Assembly: GCF_900100735.1 (NCBI RefSeq)
Contig: NZ_FNCJ01000014.1
Coordinates: forward strand, 124,001 to 188,000
Length of the DNA stretch: 64,000 nt
Source of the DNA: Paraburkholderia phenazinium
GTDB lineage: Bacteria > Pseudomonadota > Gammaproteobacteria > Burkholderiales > Burkholderiaceae
Reading direction: 5' to 3'
In this document: positions 53,964-61,842 of the stretch, piece after piece
How positions within the stretch are numbered: the stretch's first letter is position 1
Layout of the letters: each line of letters begins with the position of its first letter
The notes under the pieces: generated by a model
Told to the model about the DNA's origin: nothing
Databases searched by the model: none
What the model saw: only the letters and a program-made list of their open reading frames with translations
Program-made: the position numbers and the translations under genes

Positions 53964-54492
53964 AGAGCGTCGGATAGTCGATCACGAGGCCGTCTTCGTC
54001 CACTTTCATGTTGGCGCTAAAGTTGCGAAAGATCCCTTCATAGCGGTATTCACGTTTCAACTCGATGCAGGAATAGGCCTGCTCGACGCGCGTGACCTGC
54101 AGGTCAGGGGTCGAGATATACGCCACCGCAATCGGCCGGCGCTCGCCCTCGGCCAGTTGCAGACGGCGGATGGGCAAGGTGTTGGTGAAAGGTGTGGCGG
54201 CGATATCGATGTCGATGCAGCCGTCGATAGCGACGATCACCTGGCCGTTGCCATCGTGCCAATGCCCCTCGCCGTCGCCGCGCAACTCCAGGTCGCCGCC
54301 GCCCATGATTCTCAGGTACGCGTAGGTCACCCGCCAGCGCGGATCGCAGTGCAGCTTGTAGTAAAGCCCGTAGCTCCTTCCATAGCGTTGTCCGACGACG
54401 ACGCTTTCGACGAAGAAACCGTCGCCGCGCGCATCGAAGGCGAGATGTTCGATACCGTCGCCTTCCTCAGATTCCCAACGTACTTCACGCAT
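53938..54492 (-). CDS. Putative glycolipid-binding protein (DUF1089-like)
   Basis: 184 aa resembling the glycolipid-binding/DUF1089 family: WESEEGDGIEHLAF at the start, VGQRYGRSYGLYYKLHCD, and DIDIAATPFTNTLPIRRL. Such proteins are small cytosolic barrels of uncertain ligand. The start at 54492 has a strong AAGGAGG site. The 3' end overlaps the converging hydrolase gene by 26 bp. The function is not established. Confidence 0.82.
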   Translation of the reverse strand: MREVRWESEEGDGIEHLAFDARGDGFFVESVVVGQRYGRSYGLYYKLHCDPRWRVTYAYLRIMGGGDLELRGDGEGHWHDGNGQVIVAIDGCIDIDIAATPFTNTLPIRRLQLAEGERRPIAVAYISTPDLQVTRVEQAYSCIELKREYRYEGIFRNFSANMKVDEDGLVIDYPTLFTRLPRTR

Positions 54493-54754
54493 GACCTGCC
54501 CTCCTTGTAAGGACCGCGTGTTGCACGGATGCGCCAGTGCCAGCAGGGCCCGTGTCGCCTCGCAATCTGACGCACTATCGTAGCAACAGTGCGCGGCGCT
54601 TGCCGGTACGGCGCCCACGCCAATCGCCTCGCAAATAGCCAATATCACCGCGCGGGGATGCCCGGCGCGGCACGGGTGCCCTATGCTCGCGGGTTCGCAA
54701 CGAACCGGGCGCGGCGCCCGCACCTCACGCACCTCCCCATCCCGCCTTGCCACC

Positions 54755-55678
54755 ATGCACGCAGCATCTAACGAACTAGAATCCACCGCGCTGCGCACGC
54801 TGTTGCGCAGCCTTGGCCAGATCGTCCTGCAGCCCAACGCCGTAACAGGCGCCTGCCTGCTCGCGGCCTGGCTTGCGTGCGACCCGCGTCTCGCCTGCGC
54901 GGCGCTAACTGGCGCGGTCTCGGCAAACGTCGCGGCCGTGCTGGCCGGCTACGACGAGGCCGACACGCGCGACGGGTTGCATGGGTTCAACGGAGCCCTG
55001 GCTGGCCTGGCGGCCTTCACATTCATTGGTGACGGCGCCACCGCCGCCGCGGTCGCGATTCTCGCGGGCATGGCCACCGCCTGGGGGCTCGGGCCATGGT
55101 CGCGCTGGCTGCGCACGCGTGGCCTGGCGGTTTATTCGAGCCCTTGCCTGATTGTCACATGGCTCTGGCTGCCGCTGTTCACGCCGCGCGCCGCGACAAC
55201 GACGCCACTTCAACTCGCAAGCTTCTCCCACCTCACGGATGGTGTGCTCTCAGGGCTCGCGCAGACGGACTTTGCGTCGGGCGCAGTGCCCGGCCTGCTG
55301 GTGCTGGCCGGTATCTCGGCATCTTCGTTGCGGCACGCTGCCTGGGCGCTGGCGGGTGCGGGTATCGCCAGTGCGTTGCATCTGCTGCTCGGTGCGGGCC
55401 TGCCCTCGTTCGGCGCGGGCCTGTTAGGATTCAATGGTGCGCTAACGGCGCTTGCGCTCGCCGAATGCGGTTGGATAGCGACGCTCGGCGGTATCCTGTT
55501 GTCTGTGGTTCTGCAACAGATTGCCGGCCGCTACGGGTTGCCTGTCATGACCGCGCCGTTCGTCGCTGCAACGTGGAGCGTGCAGAGCCTGCGACGGCGC
55601 CGTCGAATCAACCCGCCGAGCGCGACCGGCAAGCCCGCCCTGCGCCGTTCAGCGCAATCTCTGGCACGCACCAGTTAG
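54755..55678 (+). CDS. Urea transporter (UT family)
   Basis: 307 aa channel of the urea transporter family with the two-fold repeat visible as GFNGALAGLA and GFNGALTALALAE, plus ILQP-like and VYSSPC loops. It moves urea passively across the inner membrane. There is no urease, nickel or amidase gene nearby, so the link is unclear. The start lacks a good ribosome-binding site. Confidence 0.9.
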   Translation: MHAASNELESTALRTLLRSLGQIVLQPNAVTGACLLAAWLACDPRLACAALTGAVSANVAAVLAGYDEADTRDGLHGFNGALAGLAAFTFIGDGATAAAVAILAGMATAWGLGPWSRWLRTRGLAVYSSPCLIVTWLWLPLFTPRAATTTPLQLASFSHLTDGVLSGLAQTDFASGAVPGLLVLAGISASSLRHAAWALAGAGIASALHLLLGAGLPSFGAGLLGFNGALTALALAECGWIATLGGILLSVVLQQIAGRYGLPVMTAPFVAATWSVQSLRRRRRINPPSATGKPALRRSAQSLARTS

Positions 55679-55755
55679 GCACGAAGCCACGGCCGCCACC
55701 ACCGCACCCATCTAGCATGGGACCGCAACAACCTTGCATGGGACTGGAGACAACC

Positions 55756-56532
55756 ATGTCGTTCACCCACACGCCCGCCGGACGCATCGCCGCAAGCGGG
55801 CCTTGCTCCGCAGCGGAACAGCAGACCCGCCTCGATCTGGCCGCCGCGTACCGGCTCGCCGCGCTAAACGGCTGGGACGACCTCGTCTATACGCACATTT
55901 CAGCGACCGTCCCCGACGAGCCCGGACATTTCTTGATCAATCCATTTGGACTCGGATTCGACGAAGTCTGCGCCTCCAACCTCGTGAAGATCGATCTTGA
56001 AGGCAACATCGTCGGAGCCAGCGAGCATTCGGTCAACGCCACTGGTTTCGCCATTCATGCGGCCGTCCACGCGGCACGCGCCGACGCGGTCTGCGTCATG
56101 CATCTGCACAACACCGCGGGAATTGCGGTCTCGCTGCAGGCGGCAGGATTGCTGCCGGCATCGCAGCATGCGCTGCGCTTTCATCGCCAACTTGCGTATC
56201 ACGAGTATGAGGGGCTGGCGTTCACCCCCAAGGAAGCCGAGCGGCTCGTCGCCCATCTCGGCGACAAACCCGCCATGCTGCTGCGCAATCACGGCACATT
56301 GACGGCCGGCCGAACGGTCGCCGAGGCCTACGTACTGATGGCGACGCTCATCAAGGCTTGCGAAATCCAGCTTCAGGCGCAGTCCGGCGGTATGGAACTG
56401 GTGCTGCCATCCGCCGCGGTAGCAGCGCGCACGGCCGAACAACTGCTCGACGGCGGCGCGGTAGAAGGCGTGCTGGAATGGCCGGCGCTGCTGCGCAAGC
56501 TGGATCGTATCGACCGCTCGTTTCGCGACTGA
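55756..56532 (+). CDS. Class II aldolase/adducin-family protein
   Basis: 258 aa. Zinc ligands H116 and H118 occur in VMHLHNTAG with a further His in LLRNHGTLTAG, as in L-fuculose/ribulose phosphate aldolases. The N-terminal ISATVPDEPGHFLINPFG binds phosphate or substrate. The in-frame ATG at 55738 is possible, but 55756 has GGAG in front. It may act on a short aldol or oxoacid. The tautomerase gene 98 bp downstream is co-oriented. Confidence 0.9.
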   Translation: MSFTHTPAGRIAASGPCSAAEQQTRLDLAAAYRLAALNGWDDLVYTHISATVPDEPGHFLINPFGLGFDEVCASNLVKIDLEGNIVGASEHSVNATGFAIHAAVHAARADAVCVMHLHNTAGIAVSLQAAGLLPASQHALRFHRQLAYHEYEGLAFTPKEAERLVAHLGDKPAMLLRNHGTLTAGRTVAEAYVLMATLIKACEIQLQAQSGGMELVLPSAAVAARTAEQLLDGGAVEGVLEWPALLRKLDRIDRSFRD

Positions 56533-56630
56533 GGCGCTGAGTGAAGTGATCACCGCGCTGGTCCCTGCGGTACTCACTGTGGTGCTGCGTCGTTTTCAGA
56601 TCAACAGGTTTTAACCCACGGAGAAGTGAC

Positions 56631-56816
56631 ATGCCCACGTTTCATATCGAACTGTTCGAAGGCCGCACGCTCGATCAGAAGCGCCAGTTCGTCGAAGCCA
56701 TCACGAAAGCGACCTGCGAGTCGCTCGGTGTCGAGCCCAATTCGGTGGATATTATTCTGACCGACGTGAAGCGCGAGAACTGGGCCACGGGCGGCAAGCT
56801 CTGGAGCGAGGCTTAG
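56631..56816 (+). CDS. 4-oxalocrotonate tautomerase family protein
   Basis: 61 aa, the size of the canonical hexameric 4-OT subunit. Pro-1 after Met removal (MPTFHIELFEGR) is the catalytic base and the basic KR residue pair is present. It tautomerises enol/keto acids in aromatic meta-cleavage or related routes. A GGAGAAG ribosome-binding site precedes the ATG. No other aromatic catabolism genes are close. Confidence 0.9.
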   Translation: MPTFHIELFEGRTLDQKRQFVEAITKATCESLGVEPNSVDIILTDVKRENWATGGKLWSEA

Positions 56817-57260
56817 CGTCTCCGTTTACTGCACAGCGCAAGAGTGTCCGCGACATCGGTTGGCAAAACCCGGCGGACAAAAAAACGGCGTCACCGCTTT
56901 GGACGCGGGACGCCGCCAAGACCACACTCGCATGTCGGGGTCGATCACACGAGAGTCCTCAAGATAGCCACCGCGCCCAGGCACTACAAGATGAAATATT
57001 TTCGTTTGTAACGCCCCGCCAGGTAGCTCTTACGTCTGCAGAAAACCCCGCCCCAACGCCTTCCGCATGGCACGGACATTTCACTTTTGGTCCGTAGTGT
57101 CAGCACGGATTGTCAATTTACAGATTCGAACACTTTTTACGAATCCGCCTTGGCGAGACCTGGCCATCCGGCGATGTCCGGGCCGAAATCCCTCCGTTAT
57201 CCTGATGTTCTCGTGTAGCGCCTATGCCACCACGATCCTGCCGATCGAGCGTAGCGTCGC
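56817..57260. other. Gene-free AT-richer segment with an orphan minus-strand terminator
   Basis: About 445 bp without a coding signal. It contains a minus-strand terminator (56879-56915) although no minus-strand gene precedes it, and a 6-bp dyad GATTCG-N11-CGAATC (57123-57145). The segment looks like a candidate for a small RNA or the scar of a deleted gene. Confidence 0.45.
56879..56915 (-). terminator. Orphan rho-independent terminator
   Basis: On the minus strand, a 7-bp stem CGGCGTC / GACGCCG continues through a single bulge into a 4-bp GC stem with a 7-nt loop and is followed by seven T residues. It is one of the best terminators in the window, but no minus-strand reading frame leads into it for at least 350 bp. 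Confidence 0.75.
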
Positions 57261-57289
57261 TTGCATTTAAGTAACATATTTGTTATGAT
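57261..57289 (+). promoter_or_regulatory. Sigma70-type promoter of the toxin-antitoxin pair
   Basis: TTGCAT (57261-57266) and TATGAT (57284-57289) are separated by exactly 17 bp, close to consensus. The expected start of transcription is within about 2 nt of the ATG at 57298, so the toxin mRNA would have almost no leader. Confidence 0.65.
57272..57285. promoter_or_regulatory. Candidate antitoxin operator within the promoter
   Basis: A perfect 5-bp dyad TAACA-TATT-TGTTA lies between the -35 and -10 hexamers of the toxin-antitoxin promoter. An XRE antitoxin bound here would block polymerase, the usual autoregulation of HigBA-like modules. Confidence 0.6.
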
Positions 57290-57297
57290 GGGAACCA

Positions 57298-57546
57298 ATG
57301 GCAGATCGTATGGAGCAATATGGGCCGAATCTCGGTGAACCGCATACCCAATCCATGGGCGGCGGTCTCTTCGAAATGCGTCTGAAGGGAGCGGAAGGCA
57401 TTGCCAGAGTATTCTTTTGCTCGGTCGTCGAATGTCGGATCGTCATGCTTCACTCCTTTGTGAAGAAGTCGCACGACACGCCTCGAAACGAGCTGGACGT
57501 GGCTCGTAAAAGATTGCTGGAGGTCAAACGTGGCAACAAAGTATGA
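57298..57546 (+). CDS. higB: HigB-like (Gp49/RelE superfamily) toxin, N-terminally short
   Basis: 82 aa. The core GPNLGEPHTQSMGGGLFEMRLKG, cited in part as SMGGGLFEMR, and LHSFVKKSHDTP match HigB/Gp49 mRNA-interferase toxins that cut ribosome-bound mRNA. Family members are usually 100-120 aa; here about 30 N-terminal residues (first strand and helix) are missing, and an in-frame TGA at 57286 excludes a longer start. The product may be inactive or an unusual short form. It overlaps the antitoxin gene by 17 bp. Confidence 0.75.
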   Translation: MADRMEQYGPNLGEPHTQSMGGGLFEMRLKGAEGIARVFFCSVVECRIVMLHSFVKKSHDTPRNELDVARKRLLEVKRGNKV

Positions 57547-57820
57547 GGAACTGCGGAAGGTAGCGCTCGCGGACCCCGAAGTCCGCGCGGAGTATGAACG
57601 GCTGAATCGCGAAGAATTCGCCCTGCTCGATCAGATGCTTGCGGCGCGTCACGCAGCCGGCTTGAGCCAGGCTCAAGTGGCCGAACGCATGGGCACCCAG
57701 CCGCCGGCGGTCACGCGGCTCGAGCGGGCCCTCGCCTCGGGGCGGCATTCGCCATCCATCGACACCTTGCGCAAATATGCCGCGGCTTGCGGCAAGAAGC
57801 TGGTTATTTCTATCGCGTGA
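57530..57820 (+). CDS. higA: HigA-like XRE antitoxin
   Basis: 96 aa with an XRE helix-turn-helix (AAGLSQAQVAERMGTQPPAVTRLERALA, cited as LSQAQVAERMGTQPPAVTRL) and an N-terminal helical extension. It starts with GTG, inside the toxin gene, so translation is coupled. It should neutralise the toxin and repress the shared promoter through the TAACA dyad. The layout toxin-then-antitoxin is that of higBA. Confidence 0.85.
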   Translation: MATKYEELRKVALADPEVRAEYERLNREEFALLDQMLAARHAAGLSQAQVAERMGTQPPAVTRLERALASGRHSPSIDTLRKYAAACGKKLVISIA

Positions 57821-58151
57821 TTCAAGGGCGCGCGACTGTTGTTCAACAGCCGCGCTTCGCCAAACAGGCTGTCTCGCTCGCACGTCACCACAGCGCTGCT
57901 GCAGCGCGGTGTATTGACGCAGTTTTTACTTCCGGGGTCACACCGAGCGAAACAGACGATTTAAAAAAACATGATGCAGATCAATGATCTAGCATCTCAA
58001 AATCGATCCAACCCCATTCTCGGCGCGTCTTTTCGACGCACGTCGCGGCGCAGCAAAGCGCGCGGTATTCCCCTACTCTTGCGCCATCTGCACACCGCAG
58101 TGCGCGCCGACAGCGGTCGACGCGCGTAGCTTGTTTCCGGCAGCAAAAGCT
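57821..58151. other. Intergenic region upstream of the cytochrome bd operon
   Basis: About 330 bp. It has a hairpin right after the antitoxin (57830-57855: GCGCG and CTGTTG arms with a 2-nt loop, no U-tract) and an FNR/ANR-type box (57971-57984) with an A-rich run before it. The promoter of the oxidase operon should lie here. Confidence 0.5.
57971..57984. promoter_or_regulatory. FNR/ANR-type box
   Basis: ATGAT-GCAG-ATCAA matches the FNR/ANR consensus TTGAT-N4-ATCAA at nine of ten positions. It lies 168 bp upstream of the oxidase subunit I start. Cio-type oxidases of pseudomonads are controlled by ANR in response to oxygen (established), so oxygen regulation is plausible here. Confidence 0.6.
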
Positions 58152-59570
58152 ATGGACCCCGCATCCGCAATTTCCGCTTTCGACCTGGCGCGCATTCAGT
58201 TCGCGTTCACGGTTTCGTTTCATATCGTCTTTCCCGCACTGAGCATCGGGCTCGCCAGTTTCATCGCCGTGCTCGAATGGCGCTGGCTCAAGACCGGTAA
58301 GGCGTACTACAAAGATCTGTGTCTGTTCTGGTCGAAGATCTTTGCAGTGGCTTTCGGTATGGGCGTGGTCTCCGGCGTCGTCATGAGCTACCAGTTCGGC
58401 ACCAACTGGTCGGGCTTCTCCAGCTTCGCCGGCCCAGTCACTGGTCCGCTGCTGATGTACGAGGTCATGACCGCGTTCTTCCTCGAAGCGGGCTTCCTCG
58501 GCATCATGCTGTTCGGCTGGCAGCGCGTGAGTCCGCGCGCACACTTCGGCGCGACGCTGATGGTCGCCATCGGCACGCTGATCTCGACTTTCTGGATTCT
58601 CGCCTCCAATAGCTGGATGCAGACACCGCAAGGCTTCGCGATCGAGAACGGCCATGTGGTACCGCTCGACTGGTTCAAGATCGTCTTCAACCCGTCGTTC
58701 CCGTACCGGCTTGCGCATATGGCGCTCGCCGCTTTCATCGTCGCCGCCCTGGTGGTGGCTGCGGTCGGCGCATGGCATCTGCTCAAGGGCCGGCGCGACC
58801 CTGCCGTGAAGAAGATGTTCTCGATGGCGCTATGGCTGCTGCTGATCCTCACGCCGATCCAGGCCTTCGTCGGCGACCAGCACGGTCTGAACACCCGCAA
58901 GTACCAGCCGGCCAAGATCGCCGCCATCGAAGGTCTGTGGAACACCGAAAAAGGCGGCACGGCGCTCAACCTGTTCGGCATCCCCGACATGAAGGCGGAA
59001 ACCACGCGTTACGCGGTGTCGATTCCGCACCTGGGCAGCCTGATTCTCACGCATAGCTGGGACGGCGAAATTCGCGGCCTGAAGGAATTCCCGCCCGAAG
59101 ACCGGCCGAACTCGACCGTCGTGTTCTGGAGTTTCCGCATCATGGCGGGGCTTGGCGTGCTGATGATCGTCATGTCGGTCGCGGCCTGGGTGCTGCGCCG
59201 CCGCGGCAAGCTGTATGACGCGAAGTGGTTCCAGAAGCTCGTCGTGGCGATGGGTCCGACCGGCTTCATCACCTTGCTGGCCGGCTGGGTAACCACCGAG
59301 GCCGGGCGCCAGCCATGGGTCGTATACGGCGTCATGCGCACCTCGCAGGCGGTGTCGCCGCTCACCACGCAGCAAGTGGGCATCTCGCTGATGGCGTTCG
59401 TGATTGTGTACTTCCTCGTGTTCGGCACCGGGGTCTACTACATGCTCAAGCTGATGCGCTCGGGTCCAGCCTTGCCCGGCCATACGCCGCACGGCGTGCC
59501 CGATGGAGTACCCGGCCGCACCGCAGGCCGCCCCATCTCGGCCGCCGGCCAGTTGATCGACGCAGCCTGA
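58152..59570 (+). CDS. cioA: Cytochrome bd-type quinol oxidase subunit I (Cio type)
   Basis: 472 aa, nine-helix subunit I. FAFTVSFHIVFPALS carries the heme-ligand His (H24 here), and GWVTTEAGRQPW is the CydA signature. The Q loop (RKYQPAKIAAIEG) is short compared with E. coli CydA, which defines the cyanide-insensitive Cio subclass. It oxidises quinol and reduces O2 to water without pumping. The operon continues with subunit II and a small subunit. Confidence 0.95.
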   Translation: MDPASAISAFDLARIQFAFTVSFHIVFPALSIGLASFIAVLEWRWLKTGKAYYKDLCLFWSKIFAVAFGMGVVSGVVMSYQFGTNWSGFSSFAGPVTGPLLMYEVMTAFFLEAGFLGIMLFGWQRVSPRAHFGATLMVAIGTLISTFWILASNSWMQTPQGFAIENGHVVPLDWFKIVFNPSFPYRLAHMALAAFIVAALVVAAVGAWHLLKGRRDPAVKKMFSMALWLLLILTPIQAFVGDQHGLNTRKYQPAKIAAIEGLWNTEKGGTALNLFGIPDMKAETTRYAVSIPHLGSLILTHSWDGEIRGLKEFPPEDRPNSTVVFWSFRIMAGLGVLMIVMSVAAWVLRRRGKLYDAKWFQKLVVAMGPTGFITLLAGWVTTEAGRQPWVVYGVMRTSQAVSPLTTQQVGISLMAFVIVYFLVFGTGVYYMLKLMRSGPALPGHTPHGVPDGVPGRTAGRPISAAGQLIDAA

Positions 59571-59594
59571 ATCACACCGTACCGAGGTTAGAAA

Positions 59595-60590
59595 ATGGAT
59601 GTCACCGTAGTGTGGGCCGCGATCATCGCGCTGGGCCTCTTCATGTATGTGGTGCTCGACGGCTTCGATCTGGGCATCGGCATTGTGTTTCCGTTCTTTC
59701 CCGATGAGAAAGAGCGCAATCTGATGATGAATACCGTCGCGCCCGTCTGGGATGGCAACGAGACATGGCTCGTGCTCGGCGGCGCGGGGCTGTTCGCGGT
59801 GTTCCCTGTGGTCTATTCGACCGTGCTGTCGGCGCTCTACCTACCGCTGATTTTTATGCTCGCCTGCCTGATTTTCCGCGGCGTGTCGTTCGAGCTGCGC
59901 GCCAAGGCGAACCGCACCAGGCATCTGTGGGATCTGGCGTTTATCGGCGGCTCGACCGGTGCGGCGTTCTTTCAGGGCATCGTGCTGGGCGCCTTCCTGC
60001 AAGGCATCCCGCTCGACGGCAGCTATGCCGCGTTCGGCTGGCTCACGCCGTTCAGCTTGCTGACGGGTCTCGGCCTTGTGGTCACCTATGCGCTGCTCGG
60101 CTGCTGCTGGCTGGTCGTCAAGACTGAAGGCGACCTGCAACGGCGCCTGCATCGGGTCGTCTGGCCGCTGACGATCATCCTGCTTGGCTTCATCGCGGTG
60201 GTCAGTCTCTGGACACCGCTGCAGGACCCCAATGTTGCCCAGCGCTGGTTCGCCTCGGGCCTGTTCTACCGCTTGCTGCCGGTGCCGTTCCTGGTTGCGG
60301 TCTGTGCGTTCCTGATGCACCGGGCCGTGCGCGACCGGCATCACAAGACGCCCTTCGTACTGGCGCTGGCGCTCGTGCTGATCGGCTATCTCGGCTTGCT
60401 GGTGACACTGTGGCCGTATGCGATCCCGTCGAGCATGACGCTCTGGGAAGCCGCGGCGCCGCGTTCGAGCCAGATGTTCACGCTGGTGGGAGCGGCGGTG
60501 ATCATTCCGATCATCCTCAGCTATACGACGATGGGTTACTGGGTATTTCGCGGCAAGGTGCGCCATGACGACCAACATCACTATCACTGA
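59595..60590 (+). CDS. cioB: Cytochrome bd-type quinol oxidase subunit II (Cio type)
   Basis: 331 aa with eight or nine helices. VVLDGFDLGIGIVFPF and VAPVWDGNETWLVLGG are the CydB signatures. It forms the heterodimer with subunit I. The ribosome-binding site GAGG lies before the ATG. The last 26 bp overlap the small-subunit gene, so all three are one transcript. Confidence 0.95.
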   Translation: MDVTVVWAAIIALGLFMYVVLDGFDLGIGIVFPFFPDEKERNLMMNTVAPVWDGNETWLVLGGAGLFAVFPVVYSTVLSALYLPLIFMLACLIFRGVSFELRAKANRTRHLWDLAFIGGSTGAAFFQGIVLGAFLQGIPLDGSYAAFGWLTPFSLLTGLGLVVTYALLGCCWLVVKTEGDLQRRLHRVVWPLTIILLGFIAVVSLWTPLQDPNVAQRWFASGLFYRLLPVPFLVAVCAFLMHRAVRDRHHKTPFVLALALVLIGYLGLLVTLWPYAIPSSMTLWEAAAPRSSQMFTLVGAAVIIPIILSYTTMGYWVFRGKVRHDDQHHYH

Positions 60591-60741
60591 ACGCGCGGCG
60601 CCAGCCGCTGCTCCCATGAGGCGCGCGCTGCCGGGCTGGGTCTGGTTTATCGCGCTGTGGTGCGTCGGCGTGGGCGGTGCGATGTCGCTTGGCTTCGCGT
60701 TCAAGATTTTGATGAATCTGACGCTGTTCGCCGTGAAGTAA
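60565..60741 (+). CDS. DUF2474-like small membrane subunit of the Cio oxidase
   Basis: 58 aa single-pass protein, MTTNITITERA start, with one hydrophobic helix (WVWFIALWCVGVGGAMSLGF) and Ala/Pro-rich N-terminus. This matches the DUF2474 family that commonly follows cioAB and, like CydX, may stabilise the complex (inference). It overlaps the end of subunit II by 26 bp. It is too short to appear in usual length cut-offs and is easily missed. Confidence 0.8.
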   Translation: MTTNITITERAAPAAAPMRRALPGWVWFIALWCVGVGGAMSLGFAFKILMNLTLFAVK

Positions 60742-61082
60742 AGGCGCTGCGGGTTAAGCCTTGCATGCGGCGCTTCAAAATCCGGCGGTCCTGCACGTCT
60801 ATGTAGCAGGCCGCAGCGCAGGCAATCGTCCAACGTATTGCAGCGCACCTGAGAGAAACACCTGGTGGTGCCGATCAAGCATATGATCGCAGCATGAGGT
60901 GCAGCAGCACCGGCAATCCAGCATAAGCCTCGCTATCGAAGAGGCAAGCGGTAGACGTGGCCGCGCTCGCTGAGCCGGCCTGACGGGACGGATGGCGCAT
61001 CTCGGGGGGCGCCATCCGCGTCCGGCATCAGCGAAACAACGGTGGAAACTACCAACGCGCAGTGCCGACACGCGGAGACACC
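60742..61082. other. Intergenic region with a 10-bp perfect dyad
   Basis: About 340 bp between the oxidase operon and the NarL-type regulator. CGGATGGCGC-N10-GCGCCATCCG (60989-60998, 61009-61018) is a perfect inverted repeat 65 bp upstream of the regulator start. No T-run follows, so an operator or hairpin is equally possible. A smaller GGTGC/GCACC hairpin lies near 60896-60909. Confidence 0.45.
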
Positions 61083-61838
61083 ATGAAGTTTCTTGTGGCC
61101 GACGACCATGAACTGATCCGCCAGGGCGTCAAGGGATTGCTGCGCGGACTCGATCCGGATGCCCAGTTCGACGAAGCCGATAGCTGGGAAACGCTTGCCG
61201 CCGCCGCGCGGCCCGACGCCGATCACGATCTGGCGATTGTCGACCTGCACATGCCAGGCATGAGCGGTGCGGCATCCCTCGACGTGCTGCTGAAAGCGAA
61301 TCCGGCGTTGCCGGTGGTCGTGCTGTCCGCCGAAGAATCGCCCGACGAAATGCGCGCCGTCCTTGCGGCCGGCGCGCTCGGCTTCGTGCCGAAGCGCCAG
61401 CCGGCCAGCGTCATGCTGAAGGCGATCGAACTGGTGTTGTCGGGCGGCGCGTATGTGCCGATGGAAGCGCTCAGCCTGCTCGGCGCGCGCGAAGCCGCGC
61501 CTGGCGCGAGCACCGACGCCAGCGGCACTGCGGGCGCAGCCAGCCCATCTGGCGCAGGCAGCGCACAATCTGCCGCCCTGACCGAACCGCTTGCCCAGGT
61601 CGCCGCGCTGCAGCCGCATCAACAGCATCTGCTGGAAAACCTCTCGCCGCGGCAACAGGACATCATGCGGCTGGTGCACCGCGGCTGGACCAACAAGATG
61701 ATTGCCCGCGAACTAGGCGTGGCCGAGGGAACCGTGAAGGTGCATCTGTCGGTGATCTTCCGGGCGCTCGGGGTCCATAACCGCTCTACCGCGATTGCCG
61801 TGATCAACGGCTGGCTGGAAGCCGGGAAGACGCTTTAG
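61083..61838 (+). CDS. NarL/FixJ-family response regulator
   Basis: 251 aa: receiver domain with acidic ADDHELIRQG and phosphoacceptor in IVDLHMPGMSG (D near residue 57), an Ala/Ser-rich linker, and a C-terminal LuxR helix-turn-helix (LSPRQQDIMRLVHRGWTNKMIARELG; EGTVKVHL). It is convergent with a hybrid kinase 4 bp away that may phosphorylate it. Oxygen or redox control of the neighbouring oxidase is a guess only. Confidence 0.9.
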   Translation: MKFLVADDHELIRQGVKGLLRGLDPDAQFDEADSWETLAAAARPDADHDLAIVDLHMPGMSGAASLDVLLKANPALPVVVLSAEESPDEMRAVLAAGALGFVPKRQPASVMLKAIELVLSGGAYVPMEALSLLGAREAAPGASTDASGTAGAASPSGAGSAQSAALTEPLAQVAALQPHQQHLLENLSPRQQDIMRLVHRGWTNKMIARELGVAEGTVKVHLSVIFRALGVHNRSTAIAVINGWLEAGKTL

Positions 61839-61842
61839 CCCC

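Noticed and set aside
57067..57270. A 67-codon plus-strand frame before the toxin gene
   Set aside because: No ribosome-binding site, no recognisable domain, and it ends within the toxin promoter.
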